64,000 nt of DNA from Dasypus novemcinctus. Lineage: Eukaryota; Chordata; Mammalia; Cingulata; Dasypodidae. Shown piece after piece: positions 24,203 to 35,003 of this stretch. How positions within the stretch are numbered: position 1 is the stretch's first letter; every line of letters starts with the position of its first letter. Below the pieces are notes generated by a model. That model ran no database searches. It worked only from the letters and a program-made list of their open reading frames with translations, and had not been told where the DNA came from. The stretch is from the NCBI RefSeq assembly GCF_030445035.2, contig NC_080682.1, positions 31,726,770-31,790,769 on the forward strand. The letters are read 5' to 3'. The position numbers were made by a program, and so were the translations under genes.

Positions 24203-24668
24203 GTTAGTTTCCTGGCTGCTAAATCAAATAACATGTAATTGTTTGGCTTCAATGACAGGAATTTATTGGTTCAACATTTTGAGGCTAGGAGAAATCCACA
24301 ATCAAGCCACCATCAAGATGATGCTTTCTCCTTGAAGACTGTGGTGTTATGCGTCTGCCTGCCAGGGATCCTTGGTCCTTGGCTTTTCTGTCATGTGACA
24401 ATGCACATGGAGCCTCTGCTGGTTTCTCCTTTCCCTTCCAGTTTCCTTTAATTTCCAGCTTCTTGCTTGTCCCTCTCACATTCTTTCTTTGTGACCTTCT
24501 CCATAAGGCCTTCAGTAATTGAATTAAGACCCATCCTGATTTAGCTGGTCCAGATATTAACTGAAGTAATATCATCCATAGGTCCTATTTAAAAGGGTAC
24601 ACAACCATAGGAATAGATTAAACTGAAGAATCCGTTTCTCTGGAGGACATAGCTCCAAGCTACCACAG
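24203..24668. mobile_element. hAT-like non-autonomous DNA transposon, member 2
   Basis: Begins GTTAGTTTCCTGGCTGCTAAATCAAATAACATGTAATTG and ends ATAGCTCCAAGCTACCACAGTAA, so the termini are weak inverted repeats around TAG(T/C)TT. The same block order is seen in the insertion at 17068-17500. No transposase frame is present. The superfamily is inferred from the termini and not proven. Confidence 0.6.
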
Positions 24669-25690
24669 TAACCATATCAGCTATGAAAACTGATTTTAAA
24701 AGTTGCAGTCACAGAACAAACCTCAGTTTCTCATTACCATGTTTGAAAACATTTAATTTGAAGTGTTATACAAACTCATTATATGGTATAAAGTAAACGT
24801 TTATATTGTCATCCTCGATACCTTCAAACCCCCTACAGTTTATCAGAATGTGTTATGCAAATATTATTAAATAATACACAGAATTTTTTCTATGTGCAAA
24901 AATATTTTTAAAACTGAGAAATATTACTTTAAATTTGGAAATATTTATTGGAATGCTGTTACAGACAATTAAGAGGTTTTATAGAAAGGCTTTAGCTACA
25001 TTTCACAGGACAATACTTCTTTAAAATCTACATATCTAAACATTTTTTCATTTTTCTTTCCTTTTCTCTTCTTTTCTTTCTTTTTTTGTTATTCATGCCA
25101 CGTTCATGGAAATTTTCATATCACTAAGTACAGAAGTTATTGGTTTTGTAAACAGTCTCCAAGAAAATTTTGTAATAATCTTACCTAGATTAATTTTAGG
25201 GTCTGAAAGTTGTAAATACTTAGCTTATACTTTCAAACTCTCTGCCAGGATTTTGTTTGCTAGAAATAACTGAGAAAATGGAGTGTCTAAAACTACCTTT
25301 AAAATGTACTAGATAAATGTTTTATTTAAAATTAATATGAAACAGATAATATTCTGTTTTATTTAAATGTTTTATTTAAAATTAATATGAAACAGATAAT
25401 ATTCACCTTTTTTATTTCATGTGTCAATCTCCCTGTTAAAATATGACAATGAATAAAATAATTTTCCTTATCCTATACTATATAATATTTAATGTAGTGA
25501 AGGTAGATAATAAATAATGAAGCAAATATTTAACATGCCAGGGTTGAAAAGTTCCATGAAATAAAAATAAAACCAAGTAACCAAAGAGAACGATGGTAGC
25601 AAAGCTAAGGAGATGGGATGTGTACTGTTTAAGATAGGATGTTCAGCACAGGCCCATTTGATAAGTTTTGACATTTGAACTAAGACCTAA
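24669..25690. other. Intergenic with a 40-bp tandem duplication
   Basis: No gene. A 40-bp segment (AAATGTTTTATTTAAAATTA start, AATATTC end) occurs twice without difference, at 25315-25354 and 25365-25404. The rest is AT-rich and unassigned. TTTCTTTCC-type pyrimidine repeats lie near 25050-25085. Confidence 0.65.
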
Positions 25691-25905
25691 GTCAGTGGTT
25701 CTCCCTTGGGAGAATTTTCCCCCCAGGTGACAGTTGACAATTTCTGCAGATGTTTTTGTTTGTCACAAGTGAAGAAAGAGGGTGCTAATGGAATATTGGG
25801 ATTAGAAGCTAGTGATACAATTAAGTAGCCCAAAACAAGTAGGAAAATCACTCACAACAAAGAACTATCTAGCCCAAAACATCAATAGCATCAGTTGGAC
25901 TTGAA
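25691..25905 (+). mobile_element. MER5A-like hAT-Charlie transposon
   Basis: Starts CAGTGGTTCTCCCTTGGG, carries CCCCCAGGTGACAGTTGACAATTTCTGCAG and TTGTCACAAGTG, and later CACAACAAAGAACTATCTAGCCCAAAACATCAATAG. This is the recognised order of the MER5A consensus, a pan-eutherian non-autonomous hAT. The right terminus is degraded. Confidence 0.88.
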
Positions 25906-26319
25906 TGAACTAAAGGAATAAATTTTGACTATTTCTCCAGGGAGATGGGAGTTCTAGAAATATGTAATAACAAGAACAAATGGGGTATGCTTGTTCATAG
26001 GAAGAAAATTGGGAAATCCAGAATGACAAAATTAAAGGAACAAGATAGAGAATAATTAAAGATGAGATCAGAATTATATAGGGACCCCTCATCATCAAAA
26101 GATGTGGAAATTTATCCAGAGTGCAATGGAAAAACATTTGAGAGACTTAGGACATGAGCTGATTTATGGTTAAATAGGATTATTCTGATTGCTTTATTGA
26201 GCATCGAGAGTCAAAGCTGGGAGTTTGGTTAGGAAGATAACTGTGATATTCTAGGAAAGAGATTATGGAATTTTGGATCAAGTAAGTAGCAGTACAAATA
26301 GTGAAAAGTATTCTTATTA
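25906..26319. other. Intergenic, unassigned
   Basis: No gene recognised. The minus-strand 75-codon frame at 25910-26137 resembles no known protein. Confidence 0.4.
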
Positions 26320-26910
26320 TGGACGTAGTTTTTATTGTTGATGAGGTTGTGAAAATGTTCCATCTATTTTGAAAAATTTCTGGCAGTTTATTATAAAACT
26401 AAATGCACACTTAACCATATGACTCAACCTGATTCCCAGCTATTTGCCCAAGAGAAGTAGTATGTTCACAAAAAGATTTATATTAAAAGTCAGGAATATT
26501 TTCACATAATAATCAAGAAGTTGAAATGTCCAAATGCAGCTACAGAGAAAAACTGGTATATTCATAATGAAATATTCCTCAGCCACTAAAAAGGAATGAA
26601 CTACTGACACACCAACCTTAATGATTTGTAAAATTATTTTGCTGAGCGAAAGAAGCCTTACATGATATGGTATAGATCCTTTAATTTAAATTTAGTCTTA
26701 GAACAGGTAAAATAAATATATGGTGGAAAAATCCAGAACAGTAGTTACCTATGGTGGTGGGGAATGCATGGGGATTGCATTGAAGAAGCATAGGGAATTT
26801 TCTGAAGTGGTGGAAATTTCTATAATTCATAGCTATTTGTATTTCATGGGTGTATTAATTTGTAAGCATTGTTGTATTTTTGAGAATTTTCATAATAAAA
26901 TGTTTGAAAA
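26320..26910 (+). mobile_element. LINE-1 (L1M-like) 3' end
   Basis: Sense-strand L1 3' wording: GTTGATGAGGTTGTGAAAATG, CTGGTATATTCATAATGAAATATTCCTCAGCCACTAAAAAGGAATGAA, CTGAGCGAAAGAAGCC, and a 3' UTR running to CATAATAAAATGTTTGAAAAAAAG. No intact frame. Confidence 0.82.
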
Positions 26911-28712
26911 AAAGTATATTTTGCAGTGTTACCAGTCATTTTGGATAACAATACACCATTCAACCAAATATTTTTAATAAAATCTTAAGTTCACTAGATA
27001 TTAACAATGATTATTATTTTCGCACTTTTCCACTTCGAACCTCCCTATTGCTGATACCTTAATCTTGATGGCAAAGGTATGTCTCACCCCATGTCCCGGA
27101 GTGAAATTTGGGTGCCAGGAATAGTTAAGGAAGTTTGAAAAGCTGGTCTTTGCAGAAATGAAACAATTCAAATAGGAAGATAAATTTCCTGATAAGGGTA
27201 GACTGACCCTTGGCTCTCATGAACTGTGTTACCAGGGTTTTTTTTTTGCTAGATCCCAAGTAAAGTTAACTGGAAAGGTAAAAACAAATGAAATCATAAA
27301 TTACTAAGGAAATGGAATATAAGAATTGATTCGACTGCCAAAGTCAGCAAGAAAGATAGCAAATGTGAGAATTAACAAGCTGTTAAGAGTTGCTTGAAGA
27401 TGAATCGAGGGCAGGGAGAGTAGTTGTAATGATGCTGAGATGGTTTGGGCCCTTGTGCTATTCTCTCTGTTGGCAGTATCTTTTCCATCTGTCTTCATTA
27501 CCTTAAATGTAACTAATGCTTCAAGATTCAACTCTGATATTATTTCTTCCAGGATCTATTTTTTTAAGGTTACTAGCTTTTCTTTTCATTCAGCATATTA
27601 AATGAAACGATGTATAGTATGTCACCTCCATTCCCTGGACTGTAAGTTATTCAATACCAGTGATTATTAAATCACTGGACTTTGTCTCTTATACACAAGG
27701 TCTATCACATAGCAGTCAATGAAAAGTCTGTAAAAGTGTCCTGAAAAGTGTACATATTATTCTGCACTTCTTACTTTGCAAGGCAACTGAAGATAATTTC
27801 TTATCACTTTCTAATTGATTTTGAGAGTTATTTACCTAATAAAGAAATATGCTTATCTATCATATACATTGTAAATATATTTTCAAGGTTGGTGTTTGTA
27901 TTTTGCTTTTGTGATATATTTGAAGAATAAATGTAATCAGTAGAAAGCAATCTCTCTAAATTTTGGACCACAGTTGAATCTCAAGAAATCTTAGTCCCTT
28001 TGTATTTTTGTTTTCTCTCCATTGAAATCACAGTATGGCACATATGATTCGTTCCACAGGATGCAAACTATTGAAAAACATCAGGAATGGCCTAAAATTC
28101 GACAGGAGTTTATTTTCTGTATCACAAAAGCTGAAATTGAACACTGAAGTGCACAAAGATATTCTCATTAGTAGCACGTTAATGCTCTTTCACATTTCTT
28201 AAGTAAGACCTTAGTGCCCTCCTATATCTTAAGAAACTCTACTAAGGAATTCAGAGAAAAACTGGAAATGGGGAGGACTTGACTGTGAACAACACATCAT
28301 AATTTATGAAAATAAAGTTTAATAAAGCAAGCTGAATTTAGAGATAGAAACAACAAGGAATTATAAGAGGGAAAGCAAAATGCTAAGAGATAAGTCTATA
28401 GTTAAGGCAAAGAGTATAATAATGTTAATGTTTTTAAACTCCTAAAGGATTCTTCACTACATTATTTTTCATTTGATACTATCCAGCAAATTGTTTGGAG
28501 CATATGGTTTTGAATTTCCTTGATTGTTTATTTCTTTGAAGCTGTTGCATTCATGAAATACAATTGCTCAGCTCTCAAATCATTTGGAGTAAGAATAACA
28601 GAAATTTGGGTCTCAGTTCATACAATGTTAAAAGACATTTAGTTAATTCTAAACCATCTCTATTAACTACCCTAGAGATATAAAACGGAACACACAATGA
28701 ATATCACCTTAT
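26911..28712. other. Intergenic, 3' flank of the minus-strand OR
   Basis: No gene recognised. Parts of 28200-28400 resemble the OR 5' flank at 18290-18440 (TCTTAGGAAAT..., GAATTTAGA..GAAACA), but this is only suggestive of a third, very old duplication unit. Confidence 0.4.
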
Positions 28713-29657
28713 TTACTTTAATTCCGAATGTGCAATTTGAGACCATACTTTTTGCAAGGCAATTTTCATCTCCATATTTCTCAGCGTATAGATGAGAGGG
28801 TTCAGCATGGGTGCAATCACTGTGTAAAACAGAGAGATTTCTTTCTCCTTGATTTCACTTTCAGCAGGTAGTACAGAGGTAAAGATGCAGGGTACAAAAA
28901 ACAAACCTACGACCATAAAGTGAGAGCTACAGGTTGAGAGAGCTTTGCGTCGCCCTGCAGAAGTGTGTGTCCTAAGATGGTAGAGTATGAGTATGTAAGA
29001 AGTCAAAAGGACAAGAAAAACTACAACTACCACCATTCCTGAATTGACAATTGCTAAAATATTAAAGACATATATATCTTTACAGGCAAGTTTTAAAAGT
29101 GGCTTCACATCACATATGTAGTGATTTATCTGATTAGGGCCACAGAAAGGTAAATTGAGGACTATAAGCAGTAGACCAATAGAGTGCCAAATGGCCAAGA
29201 CCCAGGCTATCAAAATTAACATGTTACACCTCTGCCGGCTCATGATGACCATGTAGTGCAGAGGCTTGACAATGGCAACATAGCGGTCAAAAGCCATGGA
29301 CACCAAGATTAATATTTCCACACCTGCCAGCATGTGGGCAGAGAAAAGCTGGGCCATGCAGTTGTTATAAGAAATAATTTTTCTCTCTGAAGCTAAGTCT
29401 CTGATCAGCCGAGGAACCACAGTGGAAGTATAGAAAAGGTCAGTGATGGATAGGTGGCAGAGAAAATAATACATTGGCTGTTCAATCAAATGACTGAAAG
29501 TGATGGTGAGGAAGATGATGAAGTTCCCCATTAAGACTGCCAAGTAACAAAGCAGAAACAAGAAAGAGAACAGCAGCTCTATCTGTTTATTTTCTGAGAG
29601 CCCCAAGAAGACAAATCCAGTGACATTGATCTGATTTTCCATGAGGTTAATGTACAT
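28713..29657 (-). CDS. Olfactory receptor, class II, family 4-like, intact
   Basis: A single uninterrupted exon of 314 codons that fits the 305-320 residue norm for ORs. It is a plasma-membrane GPCR expected in olfactory sensory neurons, coupling odorant binding to Golf; the ligand is unknown. Seen in order: N-glycosylation site NVT near the N terminus, MGN in TM1, PMYYFL and TD in TM2, YNNCMAQLF with the TM3 disulfide cysteine, MAFDRYVAIVKPLHY, loop 2 PFCGPNQINHYICDV with its cysteines, KALSTCSSHF before TM6, PMLNPLIYTLRN in TM7 and a short basic tail. Two starts are possible: 29657, or the ATG at 29642-29640 (MENQINVT), which begins where most ORs begin and has G at +4; the second is preferred. 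The family call rests on PFCGPNQINHYICDV and KPLLKLAC wording shared with the other two ORs; the subfamily is uncertain. Confidence 0.93.
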   Translation of the reverse strand: MYINLMENQINVTGFVFLGLSENKQIELLFSFLFLLCYLAVLMGNFIIFLTITFSHLIEQPMYYFLCHLSITDLFYTSTVVPRLIRDLASERKIISYNNCMAQLFSAHMLAGVEILILVSMAFDRYVAIVKPLHYMVIMSRQRCNMLILIAWVLAIWHSIGLLLIVLNLPFCGPNQINHYICDVKPLLKLACKDIYVFNILAIVNSGMVVVVVFLVLLTSYILILYHLRTHTSAGRRKALSTCSSHFMVVGLFFVPCIFTSVLPAESEIKEKEISLFYTVIAPMLNPLIYTLRNMEMKIALQKVWSQIAHSELK

Positions 29658-31690
29658 TCAAAATTTAATTCATCATAAATGACTCAAAACATAATATTAA
29701 ATATGTAATAGCATTTTTAACATTAAATAGATCTGTAAATTGCAGGATAATATACATCATAACAGATTGATTACAGAATTGAATTTTCTAAACCCTTTTT
29801 AGGATAAGCCATCGTTATCATACAAAGAGGTTTTTAAGAAAAGCATAATTTATTCCTGGAGCATTTATAAGTATATGTATTTATCTCCAATATCAACCCA
29901 AAGCTTAATGCACACAATTATTATACTTATTTTACATGTGGGCTAATAGAGATAGAAGAAGGTTTGTTAATTACACCAAGCCATTAAGATTAAGTACCAG
30001 ACTTGAGGTATGAACTTGTATCTTATGCAGGATTCCATGCATTTCAAAACCATGATACATTATCTTCAGTCATGAAGAATCCCATTTTTTTGGTCCATCT
30101 CTATAAAAGAAAAGAAGTCTTTCTCCTTATATGACACTAACTATAAAATTTATGCTATGCACTCCCCTCATATATGCTACATAAGGATTATGTAAACCTT
30201 AATTAATGTAAGTATTTTACATTAATTACATAAAATTAATCTTACACTAATATTCTACATATCCACCAAAACTAAATATTTATTCAGGAAATAAAAAATA
30301 AAATCAAGCCTCTTAATCATAACATAGAAATACTCTAAATCAGACAGTAATATTTGGTATGCTTGATGGAAGTCCATTTAGAAAATGGAAAGGCTGCAAA
30401 TAGGAAACTAGAGGCAGTAACTACTGGGTACTGAATAGAGGAAAAAAAAAACATCTTGCTATATAAAAGTTTCATCTTTCTACTAATTATATTAAAGACA
30501 CATTTTAGAGGCTGCTGTTAACACTTTAGGAACAAATTAGAAGGTTCATTGTTTTCTCAGGAAGTTTTGAAGGCCCTATGGAGATTAAGAAAAGACCTAC
30601 ATATTTGTACTCATATGTAGAAGAGTGCAAAATTCATATGTATTATATCTGGGAGGAGGGAACTAATACATTAACACTGAAAACATTACCTTTTCCTCCA
30701 TGCACACACATGTCCTCAGAAAAACATTGGCTTGTCCAAAAGACTTTCACTTTAGATGAAATTGTTTTTGTTTTATAATGGCATCAGTGAGGATACAATA
30801 TAGTGCAGTCTGAGGATCACAAGGAAAAGCATGCAGTCTTGGATGTCCAGCTACATTATTAATCTATGTTAGTAGCACTGGGCTATTCATTTTCTTTGAT
30901 TCTCTTTCTTCACCTGGCAGAAGTGATGAAACTGGATCCATTTAATGTATGTCAAAAGAAAAGGTAATGAAGTTCATATAAAGACTATAATGTAGTAAGG
31001 ACTTACGATTCTAACTTGATTAAGACCACCAACAATTCTCCTGAAAATGTTTTCGAGAGAAACATTTTTCCCAGTATCTGCATTTTTACCACTTAATTGG
31101 TTTTATCTCCTATGGATTTTTTGTTCTGCCACAAGTGACATAGAAGAATTCACATGAGATAACTATTAACTATGAGGAAAAATGATAGGAATTGATAAAG
31201 TTTGCTCTTGTTTCAAATTGCAAATTAATAAGGCACTTTTTAAATTAAGAATACCCAAATCTGTTCTCTGTGTATGTGGAAGAATGTAATGAGCTAAAAA
31301 GGGTCTTATAGATAACTTTTCATTAAAACTGTAGAACAAAACTCAAGAAAAACTACAGGGTTAAAACTGTAGGAACCCAATTCTGGTTTTAGATTCCATA
31401 ACAAAGTGCAGCCTTAGCATCTCTTATCATTCAGATCTAGTACTTCTCTACTTATGGTAATTGACCATCAGTTGGGAATACACAGAGCCGTGAAGAAAAA
31501 GATCCTTCAAATCAGGCACAGAGTCTCTACTAAGAATCCTTTGAAAAAGGATGTATATTACGCAGACCTGTCCTCAAATGATTTCTCTCCTGGTCTTATA
31601 GTCCTCAAATTACCTTGTCCTCTTACAAATCCAGTTTCTCTCAGTCTGTCTCTGACATTGTCTCTGTCTCTCTGAGATTCTGCCCTGCCC
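29658..31690. other. 5' flank of the minus-strand OR, no coding gene
   Basis: Upstream of the intact OR on the minus strand. No second exon, promoter box or repeat could be identified by eye. A minus-strand splice acceptor as tidy as those of the two plus-strand ORs was not seen directly before the ATG. Any 5' UTR exon should lie in this interval or beyond. Confidence 0.4.
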
Positions 31691-31691
31691 C

Positions 31692-31726
31692 CCTTCTCTC
31701 TCTCTCTCTCTCACACACACACAGGT
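31692..31726. repeat. (TC)n(AC)n compound microsatellite
   Basis: A run of about ten CT dinucleotides passes directly into about seven CA dinucleotides. Short pyrimidine repeats (TCTGTCTC) precede it from 31638. The Arg/Glu-rich minus-strand frame here is a translation of the repeat. Confidence 0.92.
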
Positions 31727-32174
31727 GTATGCATGCATACACAGATACACAGGGTTTTTGGAGAAAGAATTTTGAGTCCACCTGTTCAGATACCTTAATA
31801 TGTTAGAGCCTTTTCCAAAATTTTCTCTACCTTTAAAACTTGAATACCTGGAGAAAGGTCCTATGAGGAATTGTTTGAAATGAAGTGTTGAAAATTTTGA
31901 AAGGTAGACAAAACCGTTGAAGAAAGACTCTTGAGAAGTGGGATTATATGTCATGAAAGTAAATGATAGAGTAAATACACAAGGACAATTGTTTTCTTTT
32001 TGTTTTCAGTTTCATTAAGTACTTATCACCTGTATGTTAATAATAATAAAATGTGTGAAAGTGAAATTCATGGGCTTAATTATTAGGTGGATTTATAATA
32101 AAATGTTTAGGTGTCTTTTAGGAAGCAAGTAAAATATTGAGAAGCCATATATGCTCTTATACTCTGAGTGGTAC

Positions 32175-32624
32175 TGTAGTGGAGAAATCGGGTATGCGCG
32201 GTATCGAAGGCCAGGACACGAGAATACCGAGAAGGAAGTTGGTTTATTTTGACCGGCCAGGCTCGGCGGACTCTTGTCCTAATAAAAACCGAGCCCTGAA
32301 CAGCCTTTTCCAGACCCTTTTATACAGAGGATATAGGATTAGGAAGACTAACAGTGATGGTAAACAGACCTTTGGTTAGGTTCTTCAGTGTTTGATCTTA
32401 GTATCAGATAGGTTATTTCCTCCAGGTGAGTTACATATTCTCCACATCCAAGCCAGTTTGGATTAGCATATCTTCCACATAGTCTGGAGGCAGCCCTGAA
32501 TACACACTCAGTCTCACATCCCTTCTGAACATTCAAAGACTGTAGGGCCTATATTACTTATTTGGCCATCTTGGAGACTAGGTACTCTTGGAAATAATTT
32601 TGATTTAATGCACAGGCTATATCA
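32175..32624 (-). mobile_element. Solo LTR, class I (gammaretrovirus-like) ERV, copy 1
   Basis: 450 bp, reading TGATATAGCC...CTCCACTACA on the minus strand, with 4-bp target duplications GTAC at 32171-32174 and 32625-32628. Minus-strand signals are TATAAAAGG (plus 32318-32326) and AATAAA (plus 32243-32248), about 70 bp apart as in a normal U3-R-U5 layout. It is nearly identical to 54069-54513; differences include a 6-bp deletion in the other copy and about ten substitutions. No internal retroviral sequence adjoins it, so it is a product of LTR-LTR recombination. Confidence 0.9.
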
Positions 32625-32628
32625 GTAC

Positions 32629-33000
32629 TAGCACTAATATTATAGCTTCAAATACGTGAAACCAATTCACGACAAACTGATAATGCATACATTATTACAG
32701 TTTTGAAAATAAGGAGACAAAAACCCAAAATTACACAAATACTAAGGAAAAGATCAATATCCAAACCATAACTGTATGATTCTACAGTTCATATATTTTT
32801 TCACTGTGCTTAAATTTCTTCTCTCAAAGACAAAAAATCTTAAAATCTTTAATTTTCTCTCAAATTAATATCCTGATTATCTTGAATGACCTGTCTTGAA
32901 ATAAATACAAGCTAAAATAATCCAGAACTTAAACTTAAAATTTTGAATTTACTATGATCATATTTTAAATAAAAGAAGTTTTTTAGGATTCCAATTATTT
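32629..33000. other. Intergenic, unassigned
   Basis: AT-rich, no gene or repeat named. Confidence 0.4.
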
Positions 33001-33002
33001 TA

Positions 33003-33125
33003 CCACATATATATATGTATATGTATACATATATATATATATATACCCCCACACCCATATATAGAGTAGTCATCTATATATCTATCATCTATCCATCTAT
33101 CTCTTATCTATTAATATTATTTATA
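33003..33125. repeat. (AT)n and (ATCT)n low-complexity region
   Basis: AT dinucleotides with scattered G/C (33005-33045) are followed, after a short C-rich gap, by ATCT/ATCC tetranucleotides (33066-33112). The 69-codon frame over it is a repeat translation. Confidence 0.88.
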
Positions 33126-33820
33126 TATACTAACCATAGTGCTCTCTTCCAACAGATAATTTTGTATTTCCAACAGATGAATGTCCACATTAAGTCTTTT
33201 TGCTTTTCTGTGACTTTGCTATGAAAGCAGCAAATATATACAGAAAGCTTCTGAATAGTTCATGAATCTTTCATCCAATAGAACCTTTTAGGGAAGGATT
33301 GCTGGGAACAGCTTGAGTTAAAAGCACAAAAATGACCTGTTGAAAAATCTCCCCTGGGCATTTTACAGCAGTCAATGCATGCATAGTTATTATTGCACAA
33401 ATAAAGCCAGTATTATTTTAGTAGTTATAGAGATGTGTTTAAGCTTTTACTTCTTTCATTTTTATCTTCAGTACTATCTTATGAATGAATCAAGATTACT
33501 GTGATTTTACCAGTACTGATGAAATATTATGGATATTTGCTTTTCTATATCTGTTCTTTCCTAGAATAATCTCTTCAAAGTCAGAAGTCAGTGATATTTA
33601 TCTTGGTATATATAATATAGCTATATACTTAATAAATGATCATTTGGATCAATATTTTAAATGTCTATCAGAAGACAATTAAGATTTTCCTCTTCAATGC
33701 AGAATTTTTGCCTCTAATAATGTGTATGGGTTTAGTTTCTAATATTTAATTACATACATTGGAAACATTGAAGCCATGATACTGTTTATTTTTTAACTAG
33801 GTATCATTTTTTTATAACTA
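33126..33820. other. Intergenic, unassigned
   Basis: No gene recognised up to the target-site duplication of the class II provirus at 33821. Confidence 0.4.
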
Positions 33821-33826
33821 GGCATC

Positions 33827-34239
33827 TGACCCGGCCCGCAGGTCAAACGAACCGGCACCTGAAAGAGGAAGTGGGAATTGGGGTACAAGAGGCGAGAGAA
33901 ATGGAGACAAGACAGGATTCTGATCAAGTCTCCATTTATTGAGTGTAGAGCATCAGAATATATAACTAAGGGGAGGGTATTAGCAGGGGGTGATAGGCTG
34001 ATGAAGCAGCTCTTCCATATAAGGCAATAAAATGCTGTTACACCACTTGCTATAGGTTGTGAGTCTTCAATGCTGGTCATGGCTTCAACATCTTGTTGCG
34101 CAGGCATGACACTTTTTGCTGGGAAACTGGGGAAAGGGGAAGAAGAAGGCGGAAGCACAGGGGTGGAGTAGGTGTACTTATGAAACCCGCCATGTTGCTG
34201 GAGACCGCAAATGCACGTAGCTCCGAGTGGCTCCCCACA
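33827..34239 (-). repeat. 3' LTR of the class II provirus
   Basis: 413 bp, minus strand TGTGGGGAGCC...GGGCCGGGTCA. AATAAA is present (plus TTTATT near 33950). It is immediately preceded, on the minus strand, by a purine tract AAAGAAGGGGG (plus 34243-34253), the plus-strand primer site. The 53-bp 5' LTR remnant differs from it at about five positions, mostly CpG-like sites. Confidence 0.88.
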
Positions 34240-34254
34240 GGTCCCCCTTCTTTA
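34240..34254 (-). other. Polypurine tract of the class II provirus
   Basis: Minus-strand AAAGAAGGGGGACC abuts the TG of the 3' LTR. This is the standard position of the RNase H-resistant primer for plus-strand synthesis. Confidence 0.8.
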
Positions 34255-34995
34255 TTATATTTTATGAAGCACCCTGAGTTCGGGGGGAACTGTGCCTGTC
34301 TTAGGTCAGGGTGTGCAAACGGTTAGGTGGATTGCCTTACCCGTCATGGAGAATGCAACAGCAGTGAAAGGCTGTGTCTCTGTCTTAGGTGGCTCTGCCA
34401 TGGAACCAATCACTCCCAGTTGCCCGTCATTGGCTATCCAGTTCATCACCTCAGAACCTGACAGGGTTCATATGTATTTGAGAACCACTGCCAGCAGTCA
34501 GGATGCTCCCATTTTGGTTATAATGTGTGGAGGCCAGAGGGAGGTGTGGTACGCACTGCGTCCTCTTACTGTGGTTTCATAATGGAGGTTTGGGGAGGTG
34601 AAAGCAAGAGGGGGAGAGAGAAACACGAGGGAGCTGTAGCAAAGATGGGCTCCTCAGTCGCAAGCAGTTGGTGCTGGCAGATGTGGTGTGCAGCCGATAC
34701 ACTCGTAGGTTGTACTAAAGACTCAGAGTGCCGGCGTCACAGAAGGATTCCAGGGGGGCTGTACAGCCACATGGGTTTTAGCGTTGGTTGCTCTCCTGCA
34801 AGAAAGCAGAGTTCATCTCAAGGAGAGTTCTCTACCCTGGATAGGTTGCTATTATCTATTTGTTTTACCAATCGTTCCGGCAGCCACCTGGCTGCATCTA
34901 GATGCAAACTGATCCTCTGCCCCATATTAGGACGGGATCAGGTCCATACCAGGTATTATCCATTGGGTCTTTCCAAAGGACTGTGGCATGTTTTG
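34255..34995 (-). pseudogene. Integrase C-terminal scrap and non-coding 3' region
   Basis: From about 34980 to 34900 the minus strand encodes VLWKDPMDNTWYGPDPVLIWGRG, which is the SH3-like integrase C-terminal domain wording of betaretroviruses, followed by a stop. The zinc-binding HHCC domain and the DDE catalytic core are absent. The rest, up to the polypurine tract, shows no recognisable env surface or transmembrane frame, so env is deleted or unreadable. Confidence 0.7.
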
Positions 34996-35003
34996 TGCTG
35001 GTA

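Noticed and set aside
26911-28440. Possible third copy of the OR-flank duplication
   Set aside because: Only scattered short similarities to 18290-18440 and 12540-12660 were seen, and no plus-strand OR follows. A dot plot would be needed.
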